Made by a program: the position numbers and the translations under genes. This document shows, piece by piece, positions 43,439-51,850 of a stretch of 64,000 nucleotides of DNA. Position 1 is the first letter of the stretch. Each line of letters starts with the position of its first letter. This DNA is from Candidatus Yaniella excrementavium (GTDB taxonomy: Bacteria; Actinomycetota; Actinomycetes; Actinomycetales; Micrococcaceae): the NCBI GenBank assembly GCA_019115865.1, contig DXCT01000005.1:90057-154056 (forward strand). Direction: 5' to 3'. A model generated the notes under the pieces. The model made no database searches. It was given only the letters and a program-made list of their open reading frames with translations, and was not told where the DNA came from.

Positions 43439-44691
43439 AACTGGACTGAGGGCTCGTAGCCGGCTTCGCGCAGTGCATCAAGCACCTGCTCGGAGTGGCT
43501 TTTCCCGCGGATTTCCATGTCGATGGTGATGTGCACGCCCCCCATGGTGAGCCCAGCCCCGACGCGTGAGTGATCCACACGCGTTACATTTGCATCATTT
43601 TCTGCGATGATACGTGAAATATTCTGTAGCTCACCTGGCCGATCGCGCAGTGCGATCTTGACGGTGAGGAACCTACCTGCGGAGCTCAATCCAACCTGGA
43701 TGACCTTCAGCATAAGCATCGGGTCAATATTTCCACCCGATAGGACGGCAACGGTGGAGTCCGACTTGATGCCAAGTTCCTTCAACTTCCCGGTCATGAT
43801 TGCTGCAACAGGGGCTGCGCCCGCTGGTTCAACCACCATCTTTGACCGCTCCAGTAAGAACACGATGGCTGCTGCAATCTCGTCGTCGGTTACCGTTACA
43901 ACCTCGTCACAGTACTCCTGGATGATGTCAAAGGGGACTTCGCCGGGTCGACCGACCGCGATACCATCGGCAATGGTTGCCACATTGTCGAGCGAGACTG
44001 GCTTGCCTGCCACCAACGAGGGCGGATACGCCGCAGCTTTTTCTGCCTGCACCCCGATCACGTTGATATGACGTCCGTGCTGGCGCGCGTATTCTTTGAT
44101 AGCGATAGCTGTTCCGGCCAGCAGGCCCCCACCACCGATACTCAGCAGCACGGTATCGACGTCTGGTTGTTGCTCAACGATTTCTAACCCGACTGTTCCC
44201 TGACCGGCTACGATCTGAGGGTTATCGAAGGGGTGAATAAACGTGGCACCGGTTTCTTCAGCGTATCGTGCGGCCAACTCTAAAGCCTCGTCCACGTTGT
44301 TGCCAGCCAGAACTACAGTTGCACCGTGATCTCGGGTTGCCTGAACTTTTGGCAGTGCTGCGCCTAACGGCATGTAAATTCGCGCTTCGATACCCAGCTT
44401 AGAGGCTGCCAGAGCGACGCCCTGGGCATGGTTTCCAGCAGATGCCGCGACCACACCCTTGGCTTTTTGTTCATCGCTCAACGACGACATATGTACATAG
44501 GCACCACGGACTTTGAACGATCCGGCACGCTGGAGGTTTTCACATTTGAGGTGAACCGTTGACTTAGCAATTCTGCCCAGCGCACGCGAATGGTCCATTG
44601 AGGTTGCTCGGATGACATCTTTGAGGGTTTCGCGGGCTGCTTCGATATCTTGATATCGAACGTTCGGGATTGCGGTTTCACGAGTTTGCAA
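43435..44691 (-). CDS. ilvA: Threonine ammonia-lyase with C-terminal ACT-like domain
   Basis: The PLP enzyme turns threonine into 2-oxobutanoate, toward isoleucine. The 418 residues hold the PLP lysine K60 in RAGSFKVRGAY, ASAGNHAQGVALAASKLG, the glycine loop LLSIGGGGLLAGTAIAIKEY and VVEPAGAAPVAAI. A single ACT-like regulatory region (about 335-418, LTVKIALRDRPGELQNISRI) ends it, so this is the short type; feedback by isoleucine is less certain. TTG start with AGGAG at a normal distance. A 20-base palindrome lies in codons 11-17. Confidence 0.93.
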   Translation of the reverse strand: MQTRETAIPNVRYQDIEAARETLKDVIRATSMDHSRALGRIAKSTVHLKCENLQRAGSFKVRGAYVHMSSLSDEQKAKGVVAASAGNHAQGVALAASKLGIEARIYMPLGAALPKVQATRDHGATVVLAGNNVDEALELAARYAEETGATFIHPFDNPQIVAGQGTVGLEIVEQQPDVDTVLLSIGGGGLLAGTAIAIKEYARQHGRHINVIGVQAEKAAAYPPSLVAGKPVSLDNVATIADGIAVGRPGEVPFDIIQEYCDEVVTVTDDEIAAAIVFLLERSKMVVEPAGAAPVAAIMTGKLKELGIKSDSTVAVLSGGNIDPMLMLKVIQVGLSSAGRFLTVKIALRDRPGELQNISRIIAENDANVTRVDHSRVGAGLTMGGVHITIDMEIRGKSHSEQVLDALREAGYEPSVQF

Positions 44692-44767
44692 TTATTTCTC
44701 CTGCACAACAATATTCGTCTAAGATCACGCTACCGGTCGACTAGTGATCGGGATTGCTTTATGGCAA

Positions 44768-45952
44768 CTATGTCGTCGTTGGATCACGCAGAACGCCTGT
44801 GCCGGGATCGGGGTCCTTGAGCCATGGTTTCCGGGATAGGTACTTCACGAACTCATTGATAAACGCCATAACGGGAACCGCAAAGACCGCACCGATAAGT
44901 CCCATGGTGGCAGTACCTGCAGCAACGGCTAAGAAGACGGCAAGCGGGTGTAGATTGACCGCTTTGCCCATGATCAACGGTTGCAGAACGTTGGACTCTA
45001 GCTGCTGTACGCCAAGAACGACAGCCAGCATAAGCAATGCATTCGCCCAGTCATTAGCTACCAGAGCCAACAGCACCGCTACCGCACCGGTCAGGACGGC
45101 GCCAACAATAGGAATAAAAGACCCAAGAAAAACAAGTACCCCCAGTGGCATAGCTAAGGGCACGCCGAGTAACCAGGCGCCCAGACCAATACCTAAGGCA
45201 TCGACAAATGCCACGAATATCTGCACGCGTACATAGGAACCCAGTGCTCCCCACCCGGCGTAGCCTGCGCCATCGACAGCTCTGCGGTGATGTTTTGGCA
45301 CAAAGTTGAGTAAGAAGCCCCAGATTCTTGAGCCGTCTTTGAGGAAGAAGATCAACGAGAACACCGCCATCGCAAAGCCAGCAAGGATGTTTGTCGCTGT
45401 AGACCCAAAATCTAGAGCACCCGAAACGATGGCACCAGAATTTTCCTGCAGCGTCTGCCCTAGATCCGACAGCAATTCTTGGTAGTCCAATGTTTCAAAT
45501 GACAGGCCCCAAGATTCAATGAGCGCGATAAAATCACGAACTCCCGCGGCGACTGAAACTTGCATCGTGGCAAAACCGACGGCCAGTTGCTGCCCTGCCA
45601 ACGTCAATAAAGCCGCCACTACCAGTATCAAAACGGCTGTAAGGAGTAACGAAGATACCACGGCTGGAACCTTCAGCTTCAAAAAGAACCGGTGCGCCGG
45701 TTGCAACAGGGTAGCCAATAATGCGGCCACGAGCACCGGGATAATCAGTAGCGAAATATGTGACAGCAACCAGATCGCCACCGCACTCATGATGATGATG
45801 AGCAACATCCGCCAGGACCACGCAGCAGCGACGACGACCCCGTAGGGCAAATCGGCAGCGAGTTTTTCTTGAATGCGTGATGACAGTGACGTCTTGGGCT
45901 TTGTAGCGTCCGACCGTGGCTGGTCGCCCGATGACGTTGGTGGGGTGGTCAA
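44768..45952 (-). CDS. AI-2E family transporter (TqsA/YdiK-like permease)
   Basis: The 394 residues have a polar N-terminus and about eight membrane segments with a large loop after the third. Family features include LISHISLLIIPVLVAALLAT near the start, IFFLKDGSRIWGFLLNFVP, and the C-terminal ESNVLQPLIMGKAVNLHPL block. Members export small molecules or act as Na+/H+ antiporters; naming after AI-2 does not prove that substrate. TTG start five bases after AAGGAG. Confidence 0.9.
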   Translation of the reverse strand: MTTPPTSSGDQPRSDATKPKTSLSSRIQEKLAADLPYGVVVAAAWSWRMLLIIIMSAVAIWLLSHISLLIIPVLVAALLATLLQPAHRFFLKLKVPAVVSSLLLTAVLILVVAALLTLAGQQLAVGFATMQVSVAAGVRDFIALIESWGLSFETLDYQELLSDLGQTLQENSGAIVSGALDFGSTATNILAGFAMAVFSLIFFLKDGSRIWGFLLNFVPKHHRRAVDGAGYAGWGALGSYVRVQIFVAFVDALGIGLGAWLLGVPLAMPLGVLVFLGSFIPIVGAVLTGAVAVLLALVANDWANALLMLAVVLGVQQLESNVLQPLIMGKAVNLHPLAVFLAVAAGTATMGLIGAVFAVPVMAFINEFVKYLSRKPWLKDPDPGTGVLRDPTTT

Positions 45953-46027
45953 GCAATCTCCTTATATCCAGCTGCTGTCGAGAGGCAACCTCGAGCTCGC
46001 GACGAATAGCCATATTCCCCAGAATAC

Positions 46028-46063
46028 AACGGTGGCCGGTCCTCATGGGAACCGGCCACCGTT
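46028..46063. terminator. Strong hairpin between the BI-1 gene and the AI-2E gene
   Basis: A perfect 13-base-pair stem (AACGGTGGCCGGT / ACCGGCCACCGTT) with a 10-base loop follows the Bax inhibitor-1 gene on the minus strand and separates it from the next transcript. Confidence 0.8.
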
Positions 46064-46092
46064 ATCAGCTAGAACTTGGCAAACGCGAGGTC

Positions 46093-46980
46093 TTAATCTT
46101 GGTTGAAGATTGCCAAAATACGCAGGATCTCGATGTACAACCAGATCATGGTGGCGGCTAGACCGAAGGCGGCAGTCCAGGAGTAGCGTTCTGGCACACC
46201 GGCACGAACACCTTCTTCAATAGAAGTGAAGTCCATGACCAGCGAGTACGAAGCCATCACGACGGCTAGCAGACCAATCACAATGCCCAGCCAACCAGAA
46301 CGCAGACCGAACATGCCGTCAATAGCACCGGTGATCATCAGCACAAAGTTCAGAAGGCTAAAGACCAGGTAGGAAACCATAGCGATCATAAAGATGCGGT
46401 TCATTTTCGGAGTAGCGCGCACCTTGCCTGAACGGAACAGGGCCAGTACTACGGCGAATACCGAAAGCGTGGCAAGAACCGCCTGGAAAACGATACCTGG
46501 CCACTGCAGTTCAAACAGCGCAGAAATCCCACCGAGGAAGATGCCCTGTGCGACTGCATAGATCGAGATCATCACTGGTGAAGGCTCGCGCTTGAATGCA
46601 TTGATCAGTCCGAAGATGAAGCCAACCGCGAGCGCGAGGAAGTAGATCCCAGCGTTATTGACTGGATTCGCAAATGTCCAGCCGAAGACTGCACCGGCCA
46701 CAATCATCAAGAATACGAGACTTGTGCGGTTGATGACCGACCCGAAGGTCATACGACCCGTATCGGCTGCCGTAGCCGAGGGCTGCTGGTACATCCGGGA
46801 TAGCTGGTCCGAACTCATGGTGGAACCAGTCTGTGGAGGGAAACCAGCGGCTGGTTGACCTGCACCACCGGATGGTTGCTGTTGGTAGCCTTGTGCCTGC
46901 TGATAGCCGGCGTGCTGCTCTTGTTTAGCCTGCTGAACGGGGCCTTGAAAAGCCTTTGAACGGAATACGGGGTTGGGCAT
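46093..46980 (-). CDS. Bax inhibitor-1/YccA-family membrane protein
   Basis: The 295 residues start with MPNPVFRSKAF, then a Gln/Gly/Pro-rich cytoplasmic stretch (about 15-70), then seven membrane segments ending in FGLAATMIWLYIEILRILAI with a C-terminal acidic residue (NQD). This fits the actinobacterial BI-1/YccA group (TMBIM), proposed pH-sensitive calcium leak channels. The ATG at 46980 follows AAAGGA; an earlier start would add 11 residues. Its upstream region (46981-47247) holds no other gene that I can see. Confidence 0.9.
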   Translation of the reverse strand: MPNPVFRSKAFQGPVQQAKQEQHAGYQQAQGYQQQPSGGAGQPAAGFPPQTGSTMSSDQLSRMYQQPSATAADTGRMTFGSVINRTSLVFLMIVAGAVFGWTFANPVNNAGIYFLALAVGFIFGLINAFKREPSPVMISIYAVAQGIFLGGISALFELQWPGIVFQAVLATLSVFAVVLALFRSGKVRATPKMNRIFMIAMVSYLVFSLLNFVLMITGAIDGMFGLRSGWLGIVIGLLAVVMASYSLVMDFTSIEEGVRAGVPERYSWTAAFGLAATMIWLYIEILRILAIFNQD

Positions 46981-47247
46981 GCCCATCCTTTCTCGACAAT
47001 CCCACCGACTCAATGTTCAGCGGGCATATCACAATCTTCCTCTAGCCTACTGGGCCATCCCGGGTATTGCACACCAATCGCGCATATTTTGCAAAGAATT
47101 CACCCTGTGAGTCGTTGTTTAGCGCATGCTGGAAACACGTAAGCTGGAGGCCTGATTGTTCGTCTCGCCGCGTGCGGGCTTGTGAACCTCTATACCGCCA
47201 CCCCGCACAGCAGATTTGCCGTATAAGTATCATTTCAAAGGATTACG

Positions 47248-47415
47248 ATGTCACAACAGCCCAAAGACCCGAAGCACAAGTCAAAAGTCCCACAGTACCT
47301 TGGACCGATCATCATTTTGGTCCTAGCAATCGCTGGCGCAGTCTTCGGCGTTTTGTGGTCGCAATCTTATAACCAACCCGACTGTTGCCCAGTCCCAGAA
47401 GCATCCCCAGAATAA
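47248..47415 (+). CDS. Small single-span membrane protein, 55 residues
   Basis: AAAGGA lies six bases before the ATG, and the frame runs MSQQPKDPKHKSKVPQYLGP, then one membrane helix (about residues 20-38, IIILVLAIAGAVFGVLWSQS), then a short outside tail with a double cysteine (NQPDCCPVPEASPE). The stop is followed 20 bases later by a hairpin terminator. A good ribosome site, basic start, membrane helix and own terminator support a real gene. Not recognised; function unknown. Confidence 0.75.
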   Translation: MSQQPKDPKHKSKVPQYLGPIIILVLAIAGAVFGVLWSQSYNQPDCCPVPEASPE

Positions 47416-47434
47416 ATAGGTGTCAACAAACTAA

Positions 47435-47472
47435 CAGGGCCCCATACCGGTGCACCACCGATATGGGCCCTG
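47435..47472. terminator. Hairpin between the small membrane protein gene and the convergent dehydrogenase gene
   Basis: CAGGGCCC pairs with GGGCCCTG and, after a bulge, ATACCGGT pairs imperfectly with ACCGATAT. It can serve both convergent genes. Confidence 0.7.
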
Positions 47473-47496
47473 CTGAGTGTTCACGATCATTGGTAA

Positions 47497-48360
47497 CTAC
47501 TTACTGTAGTCGTAGAAGCCCTTACCGCTCTTTCGACCAAGATTGCCTTCCTCCACAAGCTTGGACAAGACAGGACTGACTTCTTTAACCAACTCGTCAT
47601 CTGGTTCGGCTGCAGCAAGCGATTGGATGCCGTGGTTAATGTCGACACCCACCAAATCCATCAGCGTAAATGGCCCCATGGGGTGGCTCAGGCCTTCCTT
47701 CACGGCCGTATCGATGTCTTCAATTGATGCGTAGCCTTGTTCATACAGATGCAGTGCCTCACCCACAATGGCCATCAGAATACGGTTCACGATGAACCCA
47801 AAGATTTCTTTTTCAACAACCACCGGAGTTTTCCCGAGGGCTTTGGTCAATTCCAAAGAGCGGTTCATCGCGTCTTTACTCGTATGTTCTCCCCCGACAA
47901 CCTCAACCAACGACATCTGTAGCACCGGGTTGAAGAAGTGCACATTGCACACGCGTTCAGGATGTTTCAGACCCTGTGCCAGTTTCGACGAAACAATGGA
48001 CGAAGAGTTCGAAGCCAACACGGTCTCTGGGGCAGCAAGTGCATCAAGTTCAGCAAATAGTTGCTGCTTAATCTCAAGGTTTTCAACGATTGCTTCTACT
48101 ACAAAAGACGAGTTCTGCACGGCACGATCACGGTCGGTAGTGAACTCGAGATTCTGAAATCCGGCTTCGACGGCTTCTTCGCTCATGCGCTGGCGCTCAG
48201 TCAAACGGGTAGTGGACTTCTGCAGCTGGTCACGTGCGGTGTCGAGAACACGTTCTTCAACGTCGACCAGGTATGTGTGGAAACCACTCATCGCTGTAAC
48301 GAAGGCTATCTCACGGCCCATTGTGCCGCCGCCGATAACTGTGATTGCAGATTCTTTCAT
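47497..48360 (-). CDS. 3-hydroxyacyl-CoA dehydrogenase (3-hydroxybutyryl-CoA type)
   Basis: The 287 residues match single-domain NAD-dependent 3-hydroxyacyl-CoA dehydrogenases such as FadB2/Hbd. The NAD loop is ITVIGGGTMGREIAFVTAMS (GGGTMG at 10-15). The catalytic pair is NVHFFNPV (His) and Glu in LVEVVGGEHT. The C-terminal domain has FIVNRILMAIVGEALHLYEQG and HPMGPFTLMDLVGVD. It lies next to a thioesterase and an acyl-CoA dehydrogenase-like gene, suggesting acyl-CoA metabolism. Confidence 0.93.
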   Translation of the reverse strand: MKESAITVIGGGTMGREIAFVTAMSGFHTYLVDVEERVLDTARDQLQKSTTRLTERQRMSEEAVEAGFQNLEFTTDRDRAVQNSSFVVEAIVENLEIKQQLFAELDALAAPETVLASNSSSIVSSKLAQGLKHPERVCNVHFFNPVLQMSLVEVVGGEHTSKDAMNRSLELTKALGKTPVVVEKEIFGFIVNRILMAIVGEALHLYEQGYASIEDIDTAVKEGLSHPMGPFTLMDLVGVDINHGIQSLAAAEPDDELVKEVSPVLSKLVEEGNLGRKSGKGFYDYSK

Positions 48361-48460
48361 ATGGCTTTTCCTTCTTTCGCTATCATTTCAAGCATCATTC
48401 TACGAACCGAGTCTGGATACAGCATTTCAAAAGCTGGGCAGTAACAGAACACAGAAGATG

Positions 48461-48856
48461 CTATCCACCCCGAGTTTTGTGCTGATTCAGAACGACTTTT
48501 CCGTCTTCAGGAATCGGCGCAGGCCGACCATCTGGTCCAACGAAGATATAGACGACTTGCGACTCTGCGCTGAGTTCGCCCGATTGGTAGGCGAACTCGT
48601 GCAACGTGAATGAAGTGTTCCCGATGCGCTCAACCTCGATGCTGACTTCCACATCAGGTGTCAACGTGAGCTCCCGGTGAAACGTGACGGTGTATTCCTT
48701 GATGAGCAGAGGTGGTAGCTCACCTGTCTGAGGGGCATAAAATGCATCGAGCAATTCTTGCCTAGCCTGTTGAAACCAGGCTGGTAATACAGTGTTGTGA
48801 ATGTGTCCGACGGGCCCAAGATCGTCGAGTCTTGGCCGGATAGTTGCCGTGTGCAA
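48461..48856 (-). CDS. Hotdog-fold acyl-CoA thioesterase
   Basis: The 131 residues have the hotdog pattern of the 4-hydroxybenzoyl-CoA thioesterase/YbgC group: LDDLGPVGHIHNTVLPAWFQ, EYTVTFHRELTLTPDVEVSI and FVGPDGRPAPIPE. In place of the usual D-x2-GHVNN it has GHIHNT, so the active residue is not certain. The TTG start has AAAGGAG five to six bases upstream, which decides it. Substrate unknown. Confidence 0.8.
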   Translation of the reverse strand: MHTATIRPRLDDLGPVGHIHNTVLPAWFQQARQELLDAFYAPQTGELPPLLIKEYTVTFHRELTLTPDVEVSIEVERIGNTSFTLHEFAYQSGELSAESQVVYIFVGPDGRPAPIPEDGKVVLNQHKTRGG

Positions 48857-49046
48857 AGAGGCTCCTTTTGTGGGTAGTCAGTGACCTATGAAACCAACTA
48901 CAGTCCAAAAATGCTAGTCATCATCCTCGAATGCTTTGGTTTCCAAGATTCCACTACGCTTTGAACGTTCTGCAGTCTTATCATCAACCTGACTCGAGGC
49001 TCTACTAGGGTAGATATCGCACCACCGTCTGACGGAAGAGGTATGT

Positions 49047-50147
49047 GTGGCATCGAGAGTAGCTGGGGCTAACACTGCTCGGGTAGAAATTTCACAAAAG
49101 CTGCGTACGTGGACTGCAGACAATGCTCAGCTCATTGACTCCGGGGCCATCAGTGCACGTGAGGCACTCCCCCGGCTTGCAGACGAGTCACTTGTCGATA
49201 TGGGAGCTCCCCTCAACAACAATGGCGACCTCGTACATCAAGCTGCGGTCTTAGAGTCTTTGGCGCGGTACTCGCTGAGTGTCCCCTTTAGCCTGTGGGG
49301 TCATCGCATGGTGATCGAATTCCTCAAACTGTCTGGCGGCGGCTACGCTCAATCTGTACTTCCCGGATTACAAGCTGGTACTACACCGGGTGCCTCGGCA
49401 ATGGCACCTGGTTATAAGTCCCTTGCCGGCGCCGGCGATCTGGATCTACGACTCTCCAAACATCATGATGGGACGCTGCGTTTATCAGGTGACATCCATT
49501 GGGCTTCAAATCTCTATGATGATGCCATTGCCGTTGCGCCTGCCTACGGTCCAGAAACCACACATCACACCGGTGTGCGGGGCGGTGTCATCGTGGCCTT
49601 TCCCCTGAAGGCATCCGGTGTCGAGATCGGTCCAGACCTAGAGATTCTGGCGATGCGAGGCACCGCGTCTAATTCTGCGGCACTTCGTGATGTCGAGATC
49701 CGACCAGAACAGATCCTGACCCGGGATTTCTCCACGTTCCTACAACGCACCCGTCCAACACTGAGCGTATTGCAAGCCAGCTTATGTTTAGGTTTGGCCA
49801 GCGCAGCATATGAACAGGCTGTGCTCAATGCAACAGGTTTTCACGCCGTCTTACTCGGTGAGATACATGAACATGGTGAACAACTAGGCACAGCGAGACA
49901 ACAGCTGATCCAGCTTGCCTCGCACGTTGGGACCGACCACCCGCCAAATCCACAGGATGTCTTAGCACTACGGCTCCAGGCCGGCCAGCTTGCTGGGGCA
50001 CTAGCAACGTTGGAGTTGAAGACCGCTGGCGGGCAGGGTTTCATCACGACCTCGGATACGAATCGCCGTTATCGCGAAGCAACATTCATCCCGTTACAGG
50101 CACCCTCCGAAACGCAGCTTCGCTGGGAATTGGGCCAGACAGACTAA
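49047..50147 (+). CDS. Acyl-CoA dehydrogenase-like flavoprotein
   Basis: The 366 residues follow the acyl-CoA dehydrogenase layout. A helical N-domain is followed by a middle beta domain (LSGDIHWASNLYDDAIAVAP, then LEILAMRGTASNSAALRDVE, the usual GxxxxxS-x-F/V block) and a C-terminal helical domain (AGALATLELKTAGGQGFITT). It is diverged and more like the desulfurisation/monooxygenase side of the family than the beta-oxidation enzymes; I cannot place the catalytic Glu. GTG start after GAGG. Divergent from the thioesterase. Confidence 0.7.
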   Translation: MASRVAGANTARVEISQKLRTWTADNAQLIDSGAISAREALPRLADESLVDMGAPLNNNGDLVHQAAVLESLARYSLSVPFSLWGHRMVIEFLKLSGGGYAQSVLPGLQAGTTPGASAMAPGYKSLAGAGDLDLRLSKHHDGTLRLSGDIHWASNLYDDAIAVAPAYGPETTHHTGVRGGVIVAFPLKASGVEIGPDLEILAMRGTASNSAALRDVEIRPEQILTRDFSTFLQRTRPTLSVLQASLCLGLASAAYEQAVLNATGFHAVLLGEIHEHGEQLGTARQQLIQLASHVGTDHPPNPQDVLALRLQAGQLAGALATLELKTAGGQGFITTSDTNRRYREATFIPLQAPSETQLRWELGQTD

Positions 50148-50184
50148 AAGCCCCTTCGCCACAAAAATTGCAGCAAAGGGGCTT
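50148..50184. terminator. Bidirectional terminator between the acyl-CoA dehydrogenase-like gene and the tRNA
   Basis: AAGCCCCTT and AAGGGGCTT form a 9-base-pair stem. On the minus strand it is followed by TTT, fitting termination of the tRNA transcript; on the plus strand it directly follows the coding gene. Confidence 0.75.
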
Positions 50185-50193
50185 GGACCTTAG

Positions 50194-50267
50194 TGCCTCC
50201 GATGGGACTCGAACCCATAACACAGCGATTTTAAGTCGCTTGCCTCTACCTATTGGGCCACGGAGGC
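50194..50267 (-). tRNA. tRNA with UAA anticodon (Leu by codon) but class I structure
   Basis: On the minus strand a full cloverleaf is seen: acceptor stem GCCTCCG/CGGAGGC, D arm with GG, anticodon stem AGCGA/TCGCT, 7-base loop CTTAAAA (anticodon TAA), 5-base variable loop GTGTT, T arm ATGGG-TTCGAGT-CCCAT, and discriminator A. CCA is not encoded. Anticodon UAA reads UUA (leucine), but bacterial leucine tRNAs have a long variable arm, which is absent here. A TACACT -10-like box lies upstream. The aminoacylation identity is therefore open. Confidence 0.85.
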
Positions 50268-50341
50268 TGAATTGACCATTTCGAGTGTAGCGCATTTCCT
50301 AACGTTGAGCACAAAATGCGATACATTCACTCCGAACACGC

Positions 50342-50375
50342 ATCGCGGTCCACCAGATCGTGTGTGGACCGCGAT
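50342..50375. terminator. Hairpin after ndh
   Basis: A perfect 12-base-pair stem (ATCGCGGTCCAC / GTGGACCGCGAT) with a 10-base loop lies between the ndh stop and the tRNA, both on the minus strand. Confidence 0.7.
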
Positions 50376-50393
50376 ATTGGTGTCGGCTAGTAG

Positions 50394-51800
50394 CTACACA
50401 TTTTGCGATGCTTTAGCTTCTAGACTGCCTGGAATGCGCTCGAGACCTGCTGCTTCCCGGAAAGCATTATGCGGGGTTTCAAGTTCTTTCAGCTGGGTAG
50501 TATCTTTGCCCCAAATGAGTTCGTTGAGCCAGCCGCCCAGAACACGTGAGCTGCGTTCAAAGGTTGGCAGTGCATAGTTGTGGTAAGCGCGGTGCCCAAG
50601 CCAAGCAGCAACCCCGGAGAGTTCAATGCCCAGTGGGTTACCCACGCCTTTACCAACTCCCATGCCCGCGACGGTACCGAGAGACTTGTGGTAGTACTCT
50701 TCAACTGCGCCTTCACCAAAGCGTACAGCCATGAGGTTGTCTGCCAAACGGGTTGCCTGACGACCGGCATGCTGCGCATTGGGTACGCAGAATCCTCCTG
50801 GACCGTCACCGGTCAGGTCAGGAACGGCTGCAACGTCGCCACAAGCCCATGCACCTTCAGCTACGCCACCTTCACCGTCAGATACCTGCAGCGTCGGGGT
50901 GACTTCAATGCGGCCACGGTCCTCGACTGGGAAGTCAGTAGAACGGGCCAGCTTGTTCGCTGCAACACCGGCGGTCCATACCAGAGTGTCAGCATAGAAG
51001 GAGCCGGCATCGGACTGGTCTGACATATTGACCAGTTTCATATGATTATCGACGGCTGAGGACAGCGAAGTATTCAGCAGGACTTCGATGCCGCGTGACC
51101 GGAACTCTTCGACCACCGATTCGGCCTGTTCTTCGGTGACCTCGGGCATGATGCGTCCCATAGCCTCGATCAACACAATGCGGGCATCTGATTGTGCAAG
51201 GCGTGGGTTTTTAGCAATCGCGGTGCGCACAAGATCTTCGATTTCGCCGATGAGTTCGGCACCTGCGAAACCACCGCCCACTACAACGAAGGTCAGTGCC
51301 CGGCGGCGCTGGTCAGCGTCGGTCATCAGGGCTGCTGATTCGATGCGTTCCAGGATTTGGTTGCGCAAGTAGACCGCTTCTTCGATCCGCTTGAGACCAA
51401 TACCGGCTTCGCCGAGGCCTTCGATAGGAAAGACGCGTGAATCGGCACCTGCGGTGACGACAACATCCTGATACGGCAATTCGAACGTAGCGCCTTCTGG
51501 GCCCTCAATGATCGCTGTCTTTTGAGCGTGCTGAATTTCAACAACTTTGCCCTGCACAACTTCGGACTGGCGCAGATGACTGCGCAGGTCAACAACTGCA
51601 TGACGGCCCTCGATGGAGCCACCCACGACTTCTGGAAGGAAGGGCTGATAGGTCAAATAAGAGTTTGGGTCCACGACGGTGACGATGCCGCCGCGGTCGC
51701 GAATCTTCTTCTGGAGGCGCTTAGCGACGTTGTATCCGCCGTAACCACCGCCAACGACGAGGACGCGAGGTTTTGGAGAAAGATGTGGAGTAATAGCCAT
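50394..51800 (-). CDS. ndh: Type II NADH dehydrogenase
   Basis: NDH-2 passes electrons from NADH to menaquinone without pumping protons. The 468 residues have two dinucleotide folds: PRVLVVGGGYGGYNVAKRLQ (FAD, GGGYGG 17-22) and ALTFVVVGGGFAGAELIGEI (NADH). YQPFLPEVVGG and FCVPNAQHAGRQA are conserved blocks; a C-terminal amphipathic region binds the membrane. The ATG at 51800 lies downstream of AAGG, nine bases inside an in-frame GTG. Confidence 0.94.
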   Translation of the reverse strand: MAITPHLSPKPRVLVVGGGYGGYNVAKRLQKKIRDRGGIVTVVDPNSYLTYQPFLPEVVGGSIEGRHAVVDLRSHLRQSEVVQGKVVEIQHAQKTAIIEGPEGATFELPYQDVVVTAGADSRVFPIEGLGEAGIGLKRIEEAVYLRNQILERIESAALMTDADQRRRALTFVVVGGGFAGAELIGEIEDLVRTAIAKNPRLAQSDARIVLIEAMGRIMPEVTEEQAESVVEEFRSRGIEVLLNTSLSSAVDNHMKLVNMSDQSDAGSFYADTLVWTAGVAANKLARSTDFPVEDRGRIEVTPTLQVSDGEGGVAEGAWACGDVAAVPDLTGDGPGGFCVPNAQHAGRQATRLADNLMAVRFGEGAVEEYYHKSLGTVAGMGVGKGVGNPLGIELSGVAAWLGHRAYHNYALPTFERSSRVLGGWLNELIWGKDTTQLKELETPHNAFREAAGLERIPGSLEAKASQNV

Positions 51801-51850
51801 AGACCCCACCTTAGTAGGGTCGGATCAAGTTTGTGAAGTTTTTACCAAAG

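Noticed and set aside
44641-44660. TTCGATATC-TT-GATATCGAA palindrome inside ilvA
   Set aside because: A perfect 20-base palindrome, but it encodes the ordinary residues RYQDIEA, and a few repeats of this size are expected by chance in 64 kb.
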